NCBI GenBank assembly: GCA_037176705.1
Contig: CM073897.1
Coordinates: forward strand, 39,645,488-39,709,487
From: Molossus alvarezi
Taxonomy: Eukaryota; Chordata; Mammalia; Chiroptera; Molossidae
Length of the DNA: 64,000 bases
Direction: 5' to 3'
Positions 22,152-34,515 of the stretch are shown in pieces. The position numbers were made by a program, and so were the translations under genes. Position 1 is the stretch's first letter, and each line of letters starts with the position of its first letter. The notes under the pieces are model-generated. The model did not search any database, had not been told where the DNA came from, and saw nothing but the letters and a program-made list of their open reading frames with translations.

Positions 22152-22590
22152 CTGACCACTTCTAAGTGTGGTGGAGATGAGAAGGAACTGAACAGTAGTG
22201 AAGTGTCCGTATGATGCTCTGGCGTGCAGGAAATGGTGGTTCTGAAGTGAAATGGAATGATTTTTCCCGCAGGACTTTAGAGTACTAGTGTTCAAGTAAC
22301 AAGACAATGACTGTCAAGGGATTAACACGACGTCCTCTTCTTGGACCACTGAAGGTCTCACCAAAAAATGCTCTATCATCTTGATGCTCAAGGTGCTTAT
22401 AATGCAGAACACATGAAGATTTAAACAAATAACATTCTGGAGAAACAGTATACTGCCATTTATTTTAGTATCATGTATTTAATGTACATGGGGGGGGGGA
22501 CAATAGGAAGTATAGACTTTGTGGAATAGTTTTCTGTAGAACCTAGTAATTAATATGACCTCTGTAAATGTTAGTTCATTTCCACTTACC
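22152..22590. other. Non-genic sequence
   Basis: No gene and no clear repeat, apart from a G10 run at 22490-22499. Confidence 0.4.
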
Positions 22591-22740
22591 ACTCTGAATC
22601 ACTGTGTAAAATCAGTGATAATATCTTCATTCCTTAGATGAAATAAAGATCTGAGAAATTAAAAGATCTTCACAGGGTCATATTATTAATATATGTTAGA
22701 GTTTCAATATAAATTTTAGTCTATTTATTTCTATAGTATG
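22590..22740 (-). repeat. MIR SINE relic
   Basis: 'atatcttcattccttagatg' and 'aagatcttcacagggtcata' in reversed MIR order. Diverged. Confidence 0.45.
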
Positions 22741-22799
22741 TATTCTTTATATTATACTAATGGTTTTAAAATAATTTTTAGGTTCAGAATGCATTTTTT

Positions 22800-22980
22800 T
22801 CAAATGAAATCTTCCACAGAAGCTCACTTATACAACAGGTGAAAGCCATGCTTCTCTGTTTGGTGCAGGTGTGAAGGTCCTGGTGACTACACTCTTAAAC
22901 CCCTGTCCTTCACCTCCACCTGGTTTCTGATACACACCTTAGGGTTCTATGGACCACAGTTTGAAAACCAGGGCATCACA
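22800..22980. repeat. Possible hAT-type relic
   Basis: The right end 'ggaccacagtttgaaaacca' resembles the terminal phrase of old hAT (Charlie-type) elements. The left end is not recognisable, so this is tentative. Confidence 0.3.
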
Positions 22981-22999
22981 TCATATGTACTTAAAAACA

Positions 23000-23830
23000 G
23001 ACCACAAATTCTTGAATCCTTTGCTTGTATATCCCTGCAGCATGTGATTATCAGATAATAACTTTGCCATAGGAGTATCATTCTAAAACAACATATTTTT
23101 TTCCAGCGGGAAAGAAGTTGTACAAGCAACAAAAATCAACTTGCCTGCTGGTACATTTGCGATATGGTTAAACTCAAGCTATTATAGGTACAAAGGCTTC
23201 TGGGTAGTTGTCTTTTGGGCCAGGGTATAGCACAGTCGAGCAATAAGTCATTCTCCATTTTTCATCAATAGCTCTGTTTCCTTAGAACTTAAAATAAACC
23301 TCCAAAATATTTTTTCTAAAAATGAATAATAAAATAATTAGATTTTTTTCATGTTTCCCGGTAGCCCCCAATTGAATCATGGAGACTTCTACTGTGACTG
23401 TATACTTTGATTTATAAAATGATACATACTTTTTGCAAGTGGATACACAGCTGTTCTGTGGGGAGGAGAACTGTATCTCAGGCAGCTGCATCCCACTGCT
23501 CATCTCTGATCTTCACAGATTTCTTTTGCAGGCTGGAGAAAGGAAAAACTCTGATGCCCTTTGTATCTTGAACAAAGGAGACAGCATGGACATCTTCAAA
23601 CAAGTTTCATGTATAAATTCACTTGCTGCCCTTTCTCACCTCTGGCTTCTTCCCAGAGTGTTCAAGGCTATTCCCAAAACATAAGCTCTGTTTGCCTCAG
23701 TCTATCTGGTATGGCATCTCTCTAATTATCAGGTACCCAAGAATGCATTGGGATCTGACTATACATGTCTCTTTGACAATACACAGTTAAGTCAACGGTG
23801 GGCCAAATCAATTGCAAAAATTATTCACTT
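23000..23830. other. Non-genic sequence
   Basis: No repeat recognised and no supported exon. An 83-residue open frame (23433-23684, plus) resembles no family I know and has no splice context, so it is taken as chance. Confidence 0.4.
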
Positions 23831-23838
23831 TTATTAAA

Positions 23839-23858
23839 CACACACACACACACACAGT
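23839..23858. repeat. (CA)n microsatellite
   Basis: About 10 CA units. Confidence 0.95.
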
Positions 23859-23859
23859 T

Positions 23860-25540
23860 ATAATCTAGAGGGGATCTCTCTTTGATATTTTTATAGAGCC
23901 GTCACCTTTATTCTTAAATCTATTTCAGAAAAAGCAAATAAGTTCTGGTCAATGGGAGGAAGGTACAAAGATTGATTTATGTGTTGATTTAAAAAGTAAA
24001 AATAACTATGAACAAAGGGATAGAAAAAGGGAGAAAGTGAAGACCTAAACTATACTGAATGCCTGTAATGGATTAGGCATTGTGCTGTAATAGCTCCAGA
24101 ACATGGAGAATGAGTTATGCCAATACAAGTATCATAAAATGTTGGACCAACGTCCTATCCCCTAGGCCACCATAGCATCCTAGCTACATATTTATGACAG
24201 CATCTATTATGCTAAACCTTAAGTGGCATTCTTTCCATATATCTGAGACTATACGGTAAGTTTCTCAAGGGCTGACTCACTTATATTAACTGAAAACCTA
24301 TCACGGTGCATTCTCTTACCCTAAGTGCAGTCAGAAAGGAACTTGAGACGTTTGACTAACCTCCTTGCAGCACACCCTTCTCCCCATCACCAGCTACAAT
24401 CCAAGTTGACATTTCATCACAGTGATATGTCTATATCATTTATATTTTAAATTAAGTCATCTGCACTCATATCAACAATAGTGAATAGTCACTTCCTATA
24501 AGTAATTAATGAGTTCTTTCCTTAATCAGTCTAGATTTTTATCTGTAAAGGTCAAATTTCTTTGCTCTTAACCTTTTATGGACACAAAACTATATAAAAT
24601 CCTCTCTGTTGAAAATTATTCTATTATATTAAACTATACAATCATATTTGTGAAACCAGGCATTAATAAAAGACCTTACATTATAAAAATTCTTTAACTA
24701 TATCATTAATTCAATAAGAATTGATTTAGTGCATAATATTGTGATTCGGGTAAACTTTAGGAATATGAGTAAGAAAGCAAAACCTAAAAGCTTGATAAGA
24801 GGCTTATAGTCCAGTAAAATAACAATAACAAGATATTGTGATAGTTTACAAAACAGTTGCTTTGGGGACCCAGAAAAGAGACATCTAAACCAGACTAATA
24901 AATCTGGAAAGGTTTTGAGGAGGTAAAATGTGAGTTTAACATAAATTATTAGTAATTATTAGTAATTACATAGATGAATATAATGAATAAAGATATTCTA
25001 GATAAAGTGAAAATTATTTTGAATTAGAACTAGGAATCATTGTTTTAGAGATATGCTATTTTAATCATAAAACTATACTTTCATAAATATATTACTATCT
25101 TGGAATCAGATGTTATCAATTCTCCATCAATAGTTTATTTTGAATATCCCTAGAAATGAGACTGTATTACTCTTAGATAATCAAGCTCTTGTCTACTCGC
25201 ATATTTCCTAGATATTCAGATAAAGATGTAATTTGGGTCATGGGAGCACAGTCTGTTCTGTCTTGTTTTGCTTTAGTGCAAAGGTGTCATGTTGATATGT
25301 AAATTCTGCAGGCTAGCTGCAATAAAAGGATGTGTTGAACAAGGAGACGATCTCTTCAAAGAAATTATAAGAATCCAGTGCAAAAATAACCAAATAAAAA
25401 AAATACACCATCATGGTCCAAGTTCTTAAAATTTAGGAAGAGAGATACTATCAGCAATATAGGAATTCAATAAAGAAAACGACTGTTTTTTAGTTGCTTA
25501 ATGATTACTGACTGTGGAAGTGTGGAAATACCATCAGAGT
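23860..25540. other. Non-genic AT-rich sequence
   Basis: Mostly unrecognised AT-rich DNA. At 24040-24110 'tgcctgtaatggattaggca' and nearby words look like a worn copy of the unassigned ancient repeat. A direct repeat 'aattattagtaatta' lies at about 24942-24966. Confidence 0.4.
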
Positions 25541-25740
25541 GGGACCATGGAGACTGGTCTGTGAAATCAGGTACAGCCCCTTAGTCTCTGTGGCATCTCA
25601 GACTTATTGCTTAACCTCATTCAGCCTCAGTTTCCTCATCTGGAATGATGTCAACATGTTTACATGAGCCACCGATTTGTGAACATTAAACACATGGCTC
25701 AACACTCGGTAACTCATAAAGTATAATTTCAATATTAGGT
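25540..25740 (+). repeat. MIR SINE relic
   Basis: Forward MIR core: 'cttattgcttaacctcattc', 'agcctcagtttcctcatctg', then 'acattaaacacatggctcaa'. Well recognisable. Confidence 0.75.
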
Positions 25741-26339
25741 GCCAAGGCATCAATGACTATGTTCTGTTATTACCATCAAGAAAGCAATTGTTTTACAAGT
25801 CCATCCCTACTTGATATAGATAAAGTACATTTAAAATTTTAAAAGATGATGATGATGATAATAACACTACCTCTGCCACCACAGCAAGCTTTCAGCAAGT
25901 CATATCACAAATTGAAACTTATTCTCAGTAAAGTGTTGTGTTCTAGCTTCAAGTCCATTACTCTTCAATATAAACTAATATAAATCTAATGTGCTTTGTG
26001 TAACAACATGGTTTTGGGGATCAGATTTTGTTGGGAAATAATGCATCTCTTATTGCATTTGTATATGTGTCAGAGAGTGGAAGAGAGACAGAGAGGGCGA
26101 ATGAAAAGACAATATAAATGTGATTAACACAGCACCTGCTAAATAGGATGTGTTAAATACATGTTAGTGTCTGTCTATCCTCAGAAAATCTCATAGTGTT
26201 GGGCAAGTCACCTTCCCTCGTTAAGAACAAATTACATTTTAGTTGTCTAAGACATGTTCCTTAAAATTCTCCCAACTCTCTTATACAAGCTTAATCAAGA
26301 CAGAAGAAATCAAAACAAAACAAAAAAAAAAGAAAATAT

Positions 26340-26780
26340 CTGGAGCCTTCTTAAGAAGATAGGATATCTCTAAGACCAAGGGAGGACACGAAGGCTCTTG
26401 CCAGGGCTCCTGATTAACTAAACTACATCGTATACTAATTTTGTTTCCAGGTGGCATCAGTCAGTATTAGAAGCCACTTCCCCAACCCAAGGAAATAATT
26501 GGTAAAAAAGATGTGTTGGTCCCAAAAGTCTTCTCCCCAATGCCTTTGTTTCAAAACACTGTCATTTATTTTAAGGGATCGGAGAAGATGTCCTATTTTT
26601 GACAAAGAGGACACTTCAAGCAGCTTCTGTACAAAGGCAAGAATGTCCACCTGGGCTCGCCCATGTCCAACACAGACTGGCAATCTTCCAGCGAGAACCC
26701 AAGTGCCTGCAAGATCTGGATGGGTGGAGCAGCTGATTTTTATTCCTAGAGATTAATTTTAACCTTTATAGACTCCTAAG
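26340..26780. other. Unique sequence open on both strands
   Basis: Region with open frames on both strands (26435-26683 minus, 82 residues; 26499-26756 plus, 85 residues). No family recognised in either, and composition is slightly richer in GC than the surroundings. A possible splice acceptor, 'ttttgtttccag', ends at 26451. Could be a non-coding exon or a conserved element; there is no positive evidence for a gene. Confidence 0.25.
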
Positions 26781-26849
26781 GAGAAGAAGTGCTCCTCTAC
26801 TTATTCTGATTAATTGTCTGAAAATCGAGATTTTGACATTTGAGAACAG

Positions 26850-27065
26850 GGTATTTGGAGTCAAACAGACCTAAGTTTAAATATGGTTCTGCCATATTCT
26901 AGCTGTGTGCCCCGAAATAAGTGACCTAAACTCTGCAAACCTTCATTTCTTTAGGTTTTGGGTGGACACAGTCTCTAGCTCATGCAGCTGTAGAGAAAGG
27001 ACTGAATGTATGTAAAATATCTGAATGAATGCCATGTATCTGGCAAAAAGTCAAGCTCAAAGAAC
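26850..27065 (+). repeat. MIR SINE relic
   Basis: Nearly full MIR: 'ggagtcaaacagacctaagt', 'tctgccatattctagctgtg', 'cctaaactctgcaaaccttc', 'gaatgaatgccatgtatctgg'-type 3' half. Good order over 200 bp. Confidence 0.8.
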
Positions 27066-27189
27066 TATCTATTTTTTTAAATTATTAATAATAAAACTAA
27101 CAACAAGTAACATTAAAGCCCTTTCTGCGTGCCAGAGACTGTATTACCTACTTCATGTACAATTACCTACCACTGTTTAGGACTCTACC

Positions 27190-27312
27190 ATGGTGCTTTT
27201 CAACTATTTTTATCACATGGCACACAGAAACTAATTACTAAAATTCTGAAGTACACCGAAAAATACCAGGTGTTTTAAAAATTCTTGCAGCATACCGGTT
27301 GAAAATTGAATG
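27190..27312. mobile_element. Small hAT-type MITE relic
   Basis: 'gcttttcaactatttttatc' followed by 'acatggcacacagaaactaa' and 'ttgcagcataccggttgaaa'. The ends are imperfect inverted repeats (…ttttcaac… in both directions). The pattern is that of an old non-autonomous hAT relic. The 8-bp duplication has decayed. Confidence 0.55.
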
Positions 27313-27314
27313 CA

Positions 27315-27560
27315 GTGGTTAAATACCCATCTTTGGAGGCTGAATACCTGGGTATATATTCCTTTTGCACTTACTTTACCTACTCACTTAACCTTTCTAA
27401 ATCTCTGTTTCCTCATCTGTAAAATGGAAATGTTATCAGAACCAACTTCATACCGTTGTTACACACATTCAATATGACGGGCAGTGTAAAGTGCTTGGCA
27501 TATGCCTGGCATGTGGCAAACATTTAAACAGTTGTGTTGTTATGTTATTATGACTATAAT
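27315..27560 (+). repeat. MIR SINE relic
   Basis: Forward MIR in full order: 'gcagtggttaaatacccatc', 'ctcacttaacctttctaaat', 'ctgtttcctcatctgtaaaa', 'aagtgcttggcatatgcctg'. The best preserved MIR in the window. Confidence 0.88.
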
Positions 27561-27840
27561 GATTATCATCATCTTCACATTTAGGTAGTATACTAAAATG
27601 CAGGCAGAGTGAGGGATTTATCTTCTATAAGTATTAATTCCTATTAACTACTGTGTGGTGGGGGGAAAAAAATTAAAGTCCTTTTGTGAAGCAGAGTTTT
27701 TCTGCATATGCCTATTTGATCCCAAGTTAATTTCTACTCACCATAAATTATTTGCTAAGCCTCAGAATCATTCTTATTCCAGATTATAGCAATAAAATTT
27801 ATTCATTTTTTATGGCTGCTAGAACCTGTTACCTCAAATC

Positions 27841-28099
27841 AATTTTTTTTAATTTTATCCTCACCTGAGGACATTTGTTTTGTTTTGCATTTATCTTCAG
27901 ATAGAGTTGTAGGGAGAAAGAGAGGAAGAGAGAGAGAAAAACATTGATGTGAGAGAGAGAGAGACACGTTGAGTGGCCGCCACTCACATGACCCCAACCA
28001 GGGCTGGGGACAAACTGCAACTGAGGTACGTGCCCTTAGCAGACCCTGAACCTGGGACTCTCTGGCCAATGCTCTAACTATTGAGCAAACCAGCCAGGG
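27841..28099 (-). mobile_element. VES SINE (long form)
   Basis: Reverse-oriented: 'ttatcctcacctgaggacat' at the left, GA-rich body, 'ccagccaggg' at the right end. The short repeat tcaaatc at 27834-27840 and 28101-28107 is a likely target duplication. The two minus-strand frames across it are SINE sequence. Confidence 0.93.
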
Positions 28100-28380
28100 C
28101 TCAAATCTAATTATTGAAATTAATACTTGCTTACTACTTCACAGTTGCTAGGTCACTTTTAAGATCTGTGGACCAAGTCTGCAAAATCCTTTTGCCATGG
28201 AGCATAAGATATTCACACTTTCCAAGAATTCTCACATAAATATCTTTGAAGGATTACTGTGCCACCTGTGTAACAATAGTTACCTTAATGTGCACCGTGA
28301 TGAGTCAAGAGATAATAAATGTGAAATCATTTAACATAATATCAATACAAGTAATAGTTGCTCAAAAAATATAAATTTTC

Positions 28381-28603
28381 TTTTTTTTTAAACTTTTTTT
28401 CTTTATTGATTTGAGAGATAGAGAAAGGGAGAGGGAGAGAGAGACAGAAACATCAATGGCAGAGAGAATCGATTAGCTGCCTCCTGCATGCTTGCCACCG
28501 GGGATCCGGTCCACAACCTGGGCATGTGTCCTGACTGGGATTCGAACCAGCGACCTCTTGGTGCATGGGTCGACGCTCAACCACTGAGGCACACCGTCTG
28601 GAC
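28381..28603 (-). mobile_element. VES SINE (short form)
   Basis: 'tttattgatttgagagatag', GA-rich body, 'ctgggattcgaaccagcgac' (reversed box B) and 'accactgaggcacaccg' (reversed box A). T-rich left tail. The target duplication is obscured by T runs. Confidence 0.92.
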
Positions 28604-28609
28604 TCTTTT

Positions 28610-29440
28610 TCTTTGTTTACCTAAAATACACTAAAATTTTAAAAACAATAGCTTTATGTAGATACAAATATTTTGAAATTTTAGTTCTACACAAATCAAT
28701 ATATTTTGGCTATTGAATATATAAGGTCACATGCAACACACACTGAATATTGCAATATTCTGAGGTAGACTACTGCATGTACATATTCCAAATGGAAAGT
28801 TGCCACTGGGGGTCATTGGATGAAGAACTGTGTGACTTGGAGTTCATTTCATTACAGATTTGCCAATAAATCAACTGGAGAAATGTATAAATGATTTAGG
28901 TTTCTTTGTTTTTTGCTTTATTTTTTTCCCTCCCCTACTAAGCTATATTTTTCAGATTTAGAACAATTTGACATGTATTATTTATTTTCTCAGAACAAAT
29001 ACTATATTCACATTCATAAGGATTGTGCCTACATAGATAAAGAAATGAGCCATAATTAATTAATGTACTTTACTAATGTTTATATTAATATTAAGTCTAC
29101 AATATTTACATGACCATAGTTACACTTTTATATATTCGGGGCAGGTGGTGGAGGAGTGTTTCTTTTAAATTACTATTATTTTTATTTTAATATCCTAAAG
29201 TAAGAGATACTCAATGTATAATTTAAAATACAAAATAAAATAAGGGAAACTAAAATTCACTATAATTGCTTCACCTAGGGCAAAGACACATACATTTAAC
29301 GTGAGTTGATTTCATGGTTGTGATCACACTCTTTCACTTTCATATATACTTTTATTATTTTCTGCATAGTCTCAAAACATAAGTGATATGCTTCAAATGA
29401 CTGCCTGCTCTCCCACTGAAAACATTTTATTCAATGATTT
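28610..29440. other. Non-genic AT-rich sequence
   Basis: No gene and no repeat recognised; AT-rich, with T runs near 28910. Confidence 0.45.
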
Positions 29441-29610
29441 CAAGTAATAATTATTTCCTCAGTACCTATGGAGTGCCTAGCACTGTGCAGAGATTGGATT
29501 CACAAAGATGAGAAAGGTCTGTCCTGCCTGAAAGTTCTGTATGTTGGGAAGAAAATATGCAAAGACGAAGAAGGAAGCACGCTGATTTATTTCCAACCAT
29601 ATCATTTAGG
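29440..29610 (+). repeat. Ancient dispersed repeat, family unassigned
   Basis: 'tcagtacctatggagtgcct', 'agcactgtgcagagattgga', 'tgtcctgcctgaaagttctg' in the order of the old repeat class seen at 7440. Confidence 0.45.
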
Positions 29611-29714
29611 ATGGCACTTTAAAGGTATTTCTCTAACAAGCATTCATATAAATTTTTCAGATTGTCACTTTAAACTCCAAATCTGATACAAGCAGTCAAA
29701 CCAGTATTTTTCTT

Positions 29715-30120
29715 GAACTTGCAGCTTTGTGGTCAGTGTCAATAATTGTTACTAATTTAGCTGGGTTTATTAATGAATATTCAATTATCTTAGGACCTTT
29801 AAACAATTCAAGAATCCCGAATCTTCAATTTGTTCTACAAGGTCAGGGAGGCAATGACTATAAATAATAATCATCTTCTTTGTGGGTACTCTAATCTTAA
29901 TTACATGTTTGCTTCATGCACTCATCTAACTGGAATTTTATAATCCAAAAGTGATTTACAGCTATAAATTAAATGATTATCTGAGCTACTGCCGGGGCTA
30001 TTGGGACTGGTGATGTGAAATCTGATTAATCTTGTGGAGTTTAATGTCTCCTACGAATTGAAACCAGCTCAGGAATTCATAGCCTCTTTATTGTCTCCTG
30101 CAGCCTGGACATTTAGATCA
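29715..30120. other. Candidate conserved non-coding element
   Basis: A 400-bp block with no recognisable repeat and many TAAT/ATTA homeodomain-like cores (for example 'gttactaatttagctgggtt', 'gattaatcttgtggagttta'), and no open frame. The texture is that of enhancer-like sequence in gene deserts. Conservation itself has not been seen. Confidence 0.35.
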
Positions 30121-31000
30121 GGAAAGTGAAAAAAAAAGAAAAGAAAATGTATTATCTGTCTCAAACCTGTGGCAGCCAAGTGAAAAGATTTAGAAAGTCA
30201 TAAAAATTACTCTGGAAAAGAAAAAAGTATGGAAACAATTTGATCTGGATGATTTGGAAGAAATGGACCAGAGTAACTCTTGTCCAGTGGCTCATGGAAA
30301 TTACCTGCTTAGTATTGTACCTTTCCACAATCGCTGAGGATCATATGTTACTTCAAATTGGCTAACAAATAAATGTTTCTAAATTCAATACCCACTCTCA
30401 CCCCTACTGCTCTCTCACATTATGCTTGAATTATTCTAGTCATGAAGACACAAAACAAGTATTATATATGTATAAGGCAAGAGCAAAACAATGCACTAAC
30501 ATTTTTTAGAGACATGTACATGGTGCTTTGGGAACAGGGAGGAAAGAGAGATGCCAAGCTGCTCAAGAGGCTGAAGAGGTCTTAGAGACTACCTCTGGCA
30601 GAGATCCTCTCTTTTGAGAGTAAACTACGGCTCAGAGTGATTGTGGATCGCTCCAAGTGACACTGCTCATGTGATAACACCTGACAGTGCAAATAAATTC
30701 TGGATGCCATTTTCACTTGACTTTTCCTCTTCTCACTCTTGACCTTCACTCTGTGTAACTCAACTGAAAACTTCATATTTCTTGCCCTAAGAAAATTTTT
30801 CTCAGCTGCCAATGTCTAGCCTTTGATCAAGAGAGAAGCTTGTCCCATATTCTTTTACCTATAAGCATTCATTGCTTTATTGTATATTTTGAAGTCCTCT
30901 TAGAATAAAGAGATAGTTATGAACAAGAAGGCCAGCATTCTTTGTCTGATGAAACCAATTAACTGGTATGGGATACAATAATAATCAGATAAACCATAAA
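30120..31000. other. Non-genic sequence
   Basis: No gene. The 76-residue minus-strand frame at 30582-30812 lacks any family resemblance; its neighbourhood ('agagactacctctggcagag') may be old repeat. Confidence 0.4.
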
Positions 31001-31200
31001 TTAGAATGATTGCACATGGTGATAAATGCTGTGAAGGAAACCATTGAGCTGAAGTACTGGGGCTCAGGTTAGATAGTATGTAGGAGATGCTTTAGAGAGT
31101 GTGGCCAGAAAAGGCCTTTGGCAGGAGGTGGCCTTGGAGGAAATGGCAAGGAGCAGCTTGAAGGATGAGGGGAAGGCTGGCTATATGGTAGAAGACTCTT
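31000..31200 (+). repeat. Ancient dispersed repeat, family unassigned
   Basis: 'gataaatgctgtgaaggaaa', 'ggcaggaggtggccttggag' and 'gcagcttgaaggatgaggg' in order, the middle segment of the unassigned old repeat. Confidence 0.45.
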
Positions 31201-31504
31201 GTGTTTTCAAACTTACTGCATTGCCTCTAGCATTCTCTGCAAATGGCATTCCATAGAAGTCCCCAATTGGAGCCTTCTCTGTGTCTTAACACCAAACCTG
31301 CCAACTTCCACACAGCTGCAATTATCTTTCCCTTCTTCTATCACATACCATGAGATAGCAGTCCTACCTGTTATCTAACTATATCACAGTTAAAGAATAA
31401 CATTGTGAACATATAAAAATGTGTTCATTTGTTATGTCCTGTCCTATTAAGTCTAATATAACACAATGTTGACCCTAATTTTATCACTCAATTAATGCCT
31501 ACTA

Positions 31505-31625
31505 TTGGCCTTCCACTGTTCATCTATTCAAGAAACATACTAAGCACCTGCAGTGTGTCTGAGACTGTGATATGAGGAACTTGAGATCAATGATGAGGAA
31601 GACAGACCAAAGCCCTGCGCTCTAG
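31505..31625 (+). repeat. Ancient dispersed repeat, family unassigned
   Basis: 'ttcaagaaacatactaagca' and 'cctgcagtgtgtctgagact' give the front part of the same old repeat class. Confidence 0.4.
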
Positions 31626-31739
31626 GATCTGCGTCAACCTTAGATATCCCCATCTAGCTCTTCCCTCACTTACTGAATGAGAGGTGACTCTCTTATCATG
31701 GACTGTGCTCCTGCTGCTTTTAAAATATGCAACCTAGTG

Positions 31740-31900
31740 ACTAATAATTGGTGAGTCACTCTTCTGTTGGCTTCAGGTTTCTCCTTGAAAAGCAAGAGAT
31801 AAAGAGCATTATTCCTCCTTCAGAGTTTTGGGAGAGGATTAAGTGAGACCTATACATGTGAGAGTGCTCATTAGCTATAAACAGCTATACCAAAGCAGTA
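31740..31900 (+). repeat. Possible MIR relic
   Basis: 'cttcaggtttctccttgaaa' and 'ggattaagtgagacctatac' resemble the MIR 3' half. Weak. Confidence 0.35.
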
Positions 31901-32739
31901 TCACACTTCTTTAAAATGTAGGAGTGTCAGTGACTAGCATTCTTTGCTCATACTCTTTGGAAAGAACTGATTATGATCATCACTGCCAAATATTTATTTA
32001 CAATATAACATTTGTGTGTGCTTTCTTCTTCTGAATCAGAGAGAGTGTTTTTATAGACTGTGTTTCTCATATTCTTCAGTGGAAACAAAATTATGTATTT
32101 GAATCATCAGAACTACTATAATTACAGAAACAGGACATATGGACATATTCTGGGTTTAGTGTTTGTTTTATTATATCCTAGATGGGCATGTATTTTGTGT
32201 TATTTCTTCTTTATGAAATGTTTTTTACAAAAATAGATTATGAAGAACTTTCCATTTTTAATTTTTTTCTGATAGTGTCCTTGCTAAAAAATGATTCTTT
32301 TTAAGATTACAGTGGGATGTATGTCAGTAAAGTTTATTGACAAAGATGCTATACATTGTGTACAACTCTTGCTAACTTCTCTCGAGATGGCCTAAAGAAA
32401 AGTCAAATGTAAAGTAACCTAGAGAAGAAGTCTCCACATTTCAAGCATATGACAAAGTTTGGGATATTGCTTTATTTAAGTACATTATTCGCCATCCAAA
32501 AAACTTTACAAAGACTCAATGAAACTTTCCATAAATTAAGCCAGTTGATGAACTAACTGGTCAACTGAAGATGAAAAATCTAGCCTAAAATCAACAAATC
32601 TTATTTTCTGGAGTAAATTACTTCTTCTGGTCCTTCCCTAGAGTTGATCATTATTAAATTCAGCATTCAGCACCCTAAAAAACTCAAAACCACCCATGAA
32701 AAACAACATGTGCCTAGGTTTGGGTAAAGGCAAATTCAG

Positions 32740-32910
32740 AAGTTCAACAGGATATGATTTCTGCTAGGGCAAGGCTAATTAAAGTAAAAGCTTTGCACGT
32801 TTGATTTGTGTATGGATTAGCATGAAAATATTAGATTGGTTTAATTAGCTTACTAGATTTTCAAAAATGATTTGTTTTTTTGTTTCTGATTTGTAATAAT
32901 TGTGATAAAT
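32740..32910. other. Candidate conserved non-coding element
   Basis: 'aaggctaattaaagtaaaag', 'gtatggattagcatgaaaat' and 'ggtttaattagcttactaga' give clustered TAATTA cores in otherwise unique DNA. No open frame. Inference only. Confidence 0.3.
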
Positions 32911-33008
32911 GTTTATGGATACCCTTGTTTATGTTCTTCTCGGTAATCAACACATCATCCAAGAACAGACAAACAAGAAATGACAAACCTTCTAACTACA
33001 GATTTTTA

Positions 33009-33287
33009 AAAGTTAATTAATAAATTTATTTTTATTACAGACTTCCCCCCCCCACTGATTCCCCCCTCCCCTTCCTTCTCCACCCTGTCCCCAGCTTTGG
33101 TGTCTATGTCCATTGTTCATGCATATAAATTCTGTGGTTTATCTCTCCCCCACCACCCCCTCTTCTGGGAATTGTCAGTCTGTACCCCACTTCCACGTCT
33201 CTGGGACTACCCCGTTTCTCAGACTGTTATGTTCATTATATTCCACAAATAAGTGAGGTCATATGATACTTGTCTTTCTCTGCTTGG
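33009..33287 (-). mobile_element. Short 5'-truncated L1 (3'UTR)
   Basis: 279-bp minus-strand L1 3' end, strongly similar in order to the one at 37106: C-rich 'ctgattcccccctcccc', 'attctgtggtttatctctcc', 'cttctgggaattgtcagtct'. It is flanked by a perfect 17-bp target duplication, ctaactacagattttta, at 32992-33008 and 33288-33304, which proves an independent insertion truncated at its 5' end. Confidence 0.94.
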
Positions 33288-33304
33288 CTAACTACAGATT
33301 TTTA

Positions 33305-33720
33305 TGACCACAAAATTATTCATATCTCCTCTCTGTTCTACCAGTCTACTTCTGGTCTTTTAAAATCCTCTATGCACTCTTGTTACAATGGCTAACTTGT
33401 CTCCTCTGTTGGGCTTTCTGTCTTACTGTATCCTACACAGAGTTGTCACATCAATCTTAATAAAACACAGAACACAGTGTCAACTCAGCATGGTAGCAAC
33501 ATCCTCAATAATCTATTCCTGATTCAATCCACTAATCTCCTTCATTCACCTATTTCTAGACTAACAGGGTTCTCTACTGTTCATACATTCACATGTTCCT
33601 GTTTATGTGCCTTTGCTCACATTGACTAGAATGATATTGACAACATCTCCATCTCTGATCTTCATCTTCATCTGTAATCTCTAAACACAGGCAATTGAAT
33701 AAACAGAACACTCTATGAAT
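33305..33720 (+). mobile_element. L2 LINE relic
   Basis: 'ttaaaatcctctatgcactc', 'gggctttctgtcttactgta' and 'gtgcctttgctcacattgac' give L2 order. The L1 at 33009 abuts it. Confidence 0.5.
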
Positions 33721-34079
33721 ATTGAATAATACTAAGACCCTTTAGAATAAAATTTATATGGTATATAAGTCACTCTGTGAACTTATCCTGCTTTTTTTCA
33801 TTCCTTATTCCTTGACAACATTTAACACGCAAAACCCTGCCCATCTTGCTAACTTTGATATCATATGTCTATTTGATATTATATGCTAGTTCTTAGTATA
33901 TAGTTGAATATAGTTGAAGAGTCTTTTATGATGTTAGACAAATGTGCTGAATCTTTCCTTACTTCATCCAGAACATCTATGTCTTTGCATAATTTTTTTT
34001 CACAGGGATTTACCCCATTGCAGGTTAGGTATCTCGTGATATCAATAGATATGTTTGCATCATTGTACTTACTTTTTAA

Positions 34080-34515
34080 ACTATTTTTTCTTGACTTTCC
34101 TGACATTGTAAATTCTTTGAGCACGGATGCTTTCACATCAGAATTTTCTCTTTCAAACATAAGGTCTGACACCAAAGAAGGCATACAATCAATATTTATC
34201 AAAGTGATGGATTTATAAATATCTATTCCCCAATTAAAACTTGTGATCTAGACCACAAACTACACTTTGGTGAAGTCTTTCATATTTTTGTCCTTTGAAA
34301 ATGTTCTTCTTTCCTCTGAATCCCCACATAATCTCTTTCATGGAATATATTTTTCTGTCTTGAAGTATCTCAAGTTATAGACACGTTTATTTTCAAAGTG
34401 AAATGTTTCCATAAAAAAGACTGGGTTTAATTCTATTTCATACTCTTCTATTTTCCCAGTCCTGGCACAGATAGAGAACATGACAGGCATTCAATATATG
34501 TTGAAAGAATGGATG
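34080..34515 (+). mobile_element. L2 LINE 3' end relics
   Basis: 'attgtaaattctttgagcac' near 34106 and 'cctggcacagatagagaaca' followed by 'ggcattcaatatatgttgaa' near 34480 are L2 terminal signatures, probably from two copies. The 107- and 104-residue frames on opposite strands (33879-34218) lie over this relic and are chance. Confidence 0.5.

Noticed and set aside
33879..34218. Two overlapping frames of 107 and 104 residues on opposite strands
   Set aside because: They cover an L2 3' relic, mirror each other, and neither resembles a family. Chance openness in AT-rich DNA.
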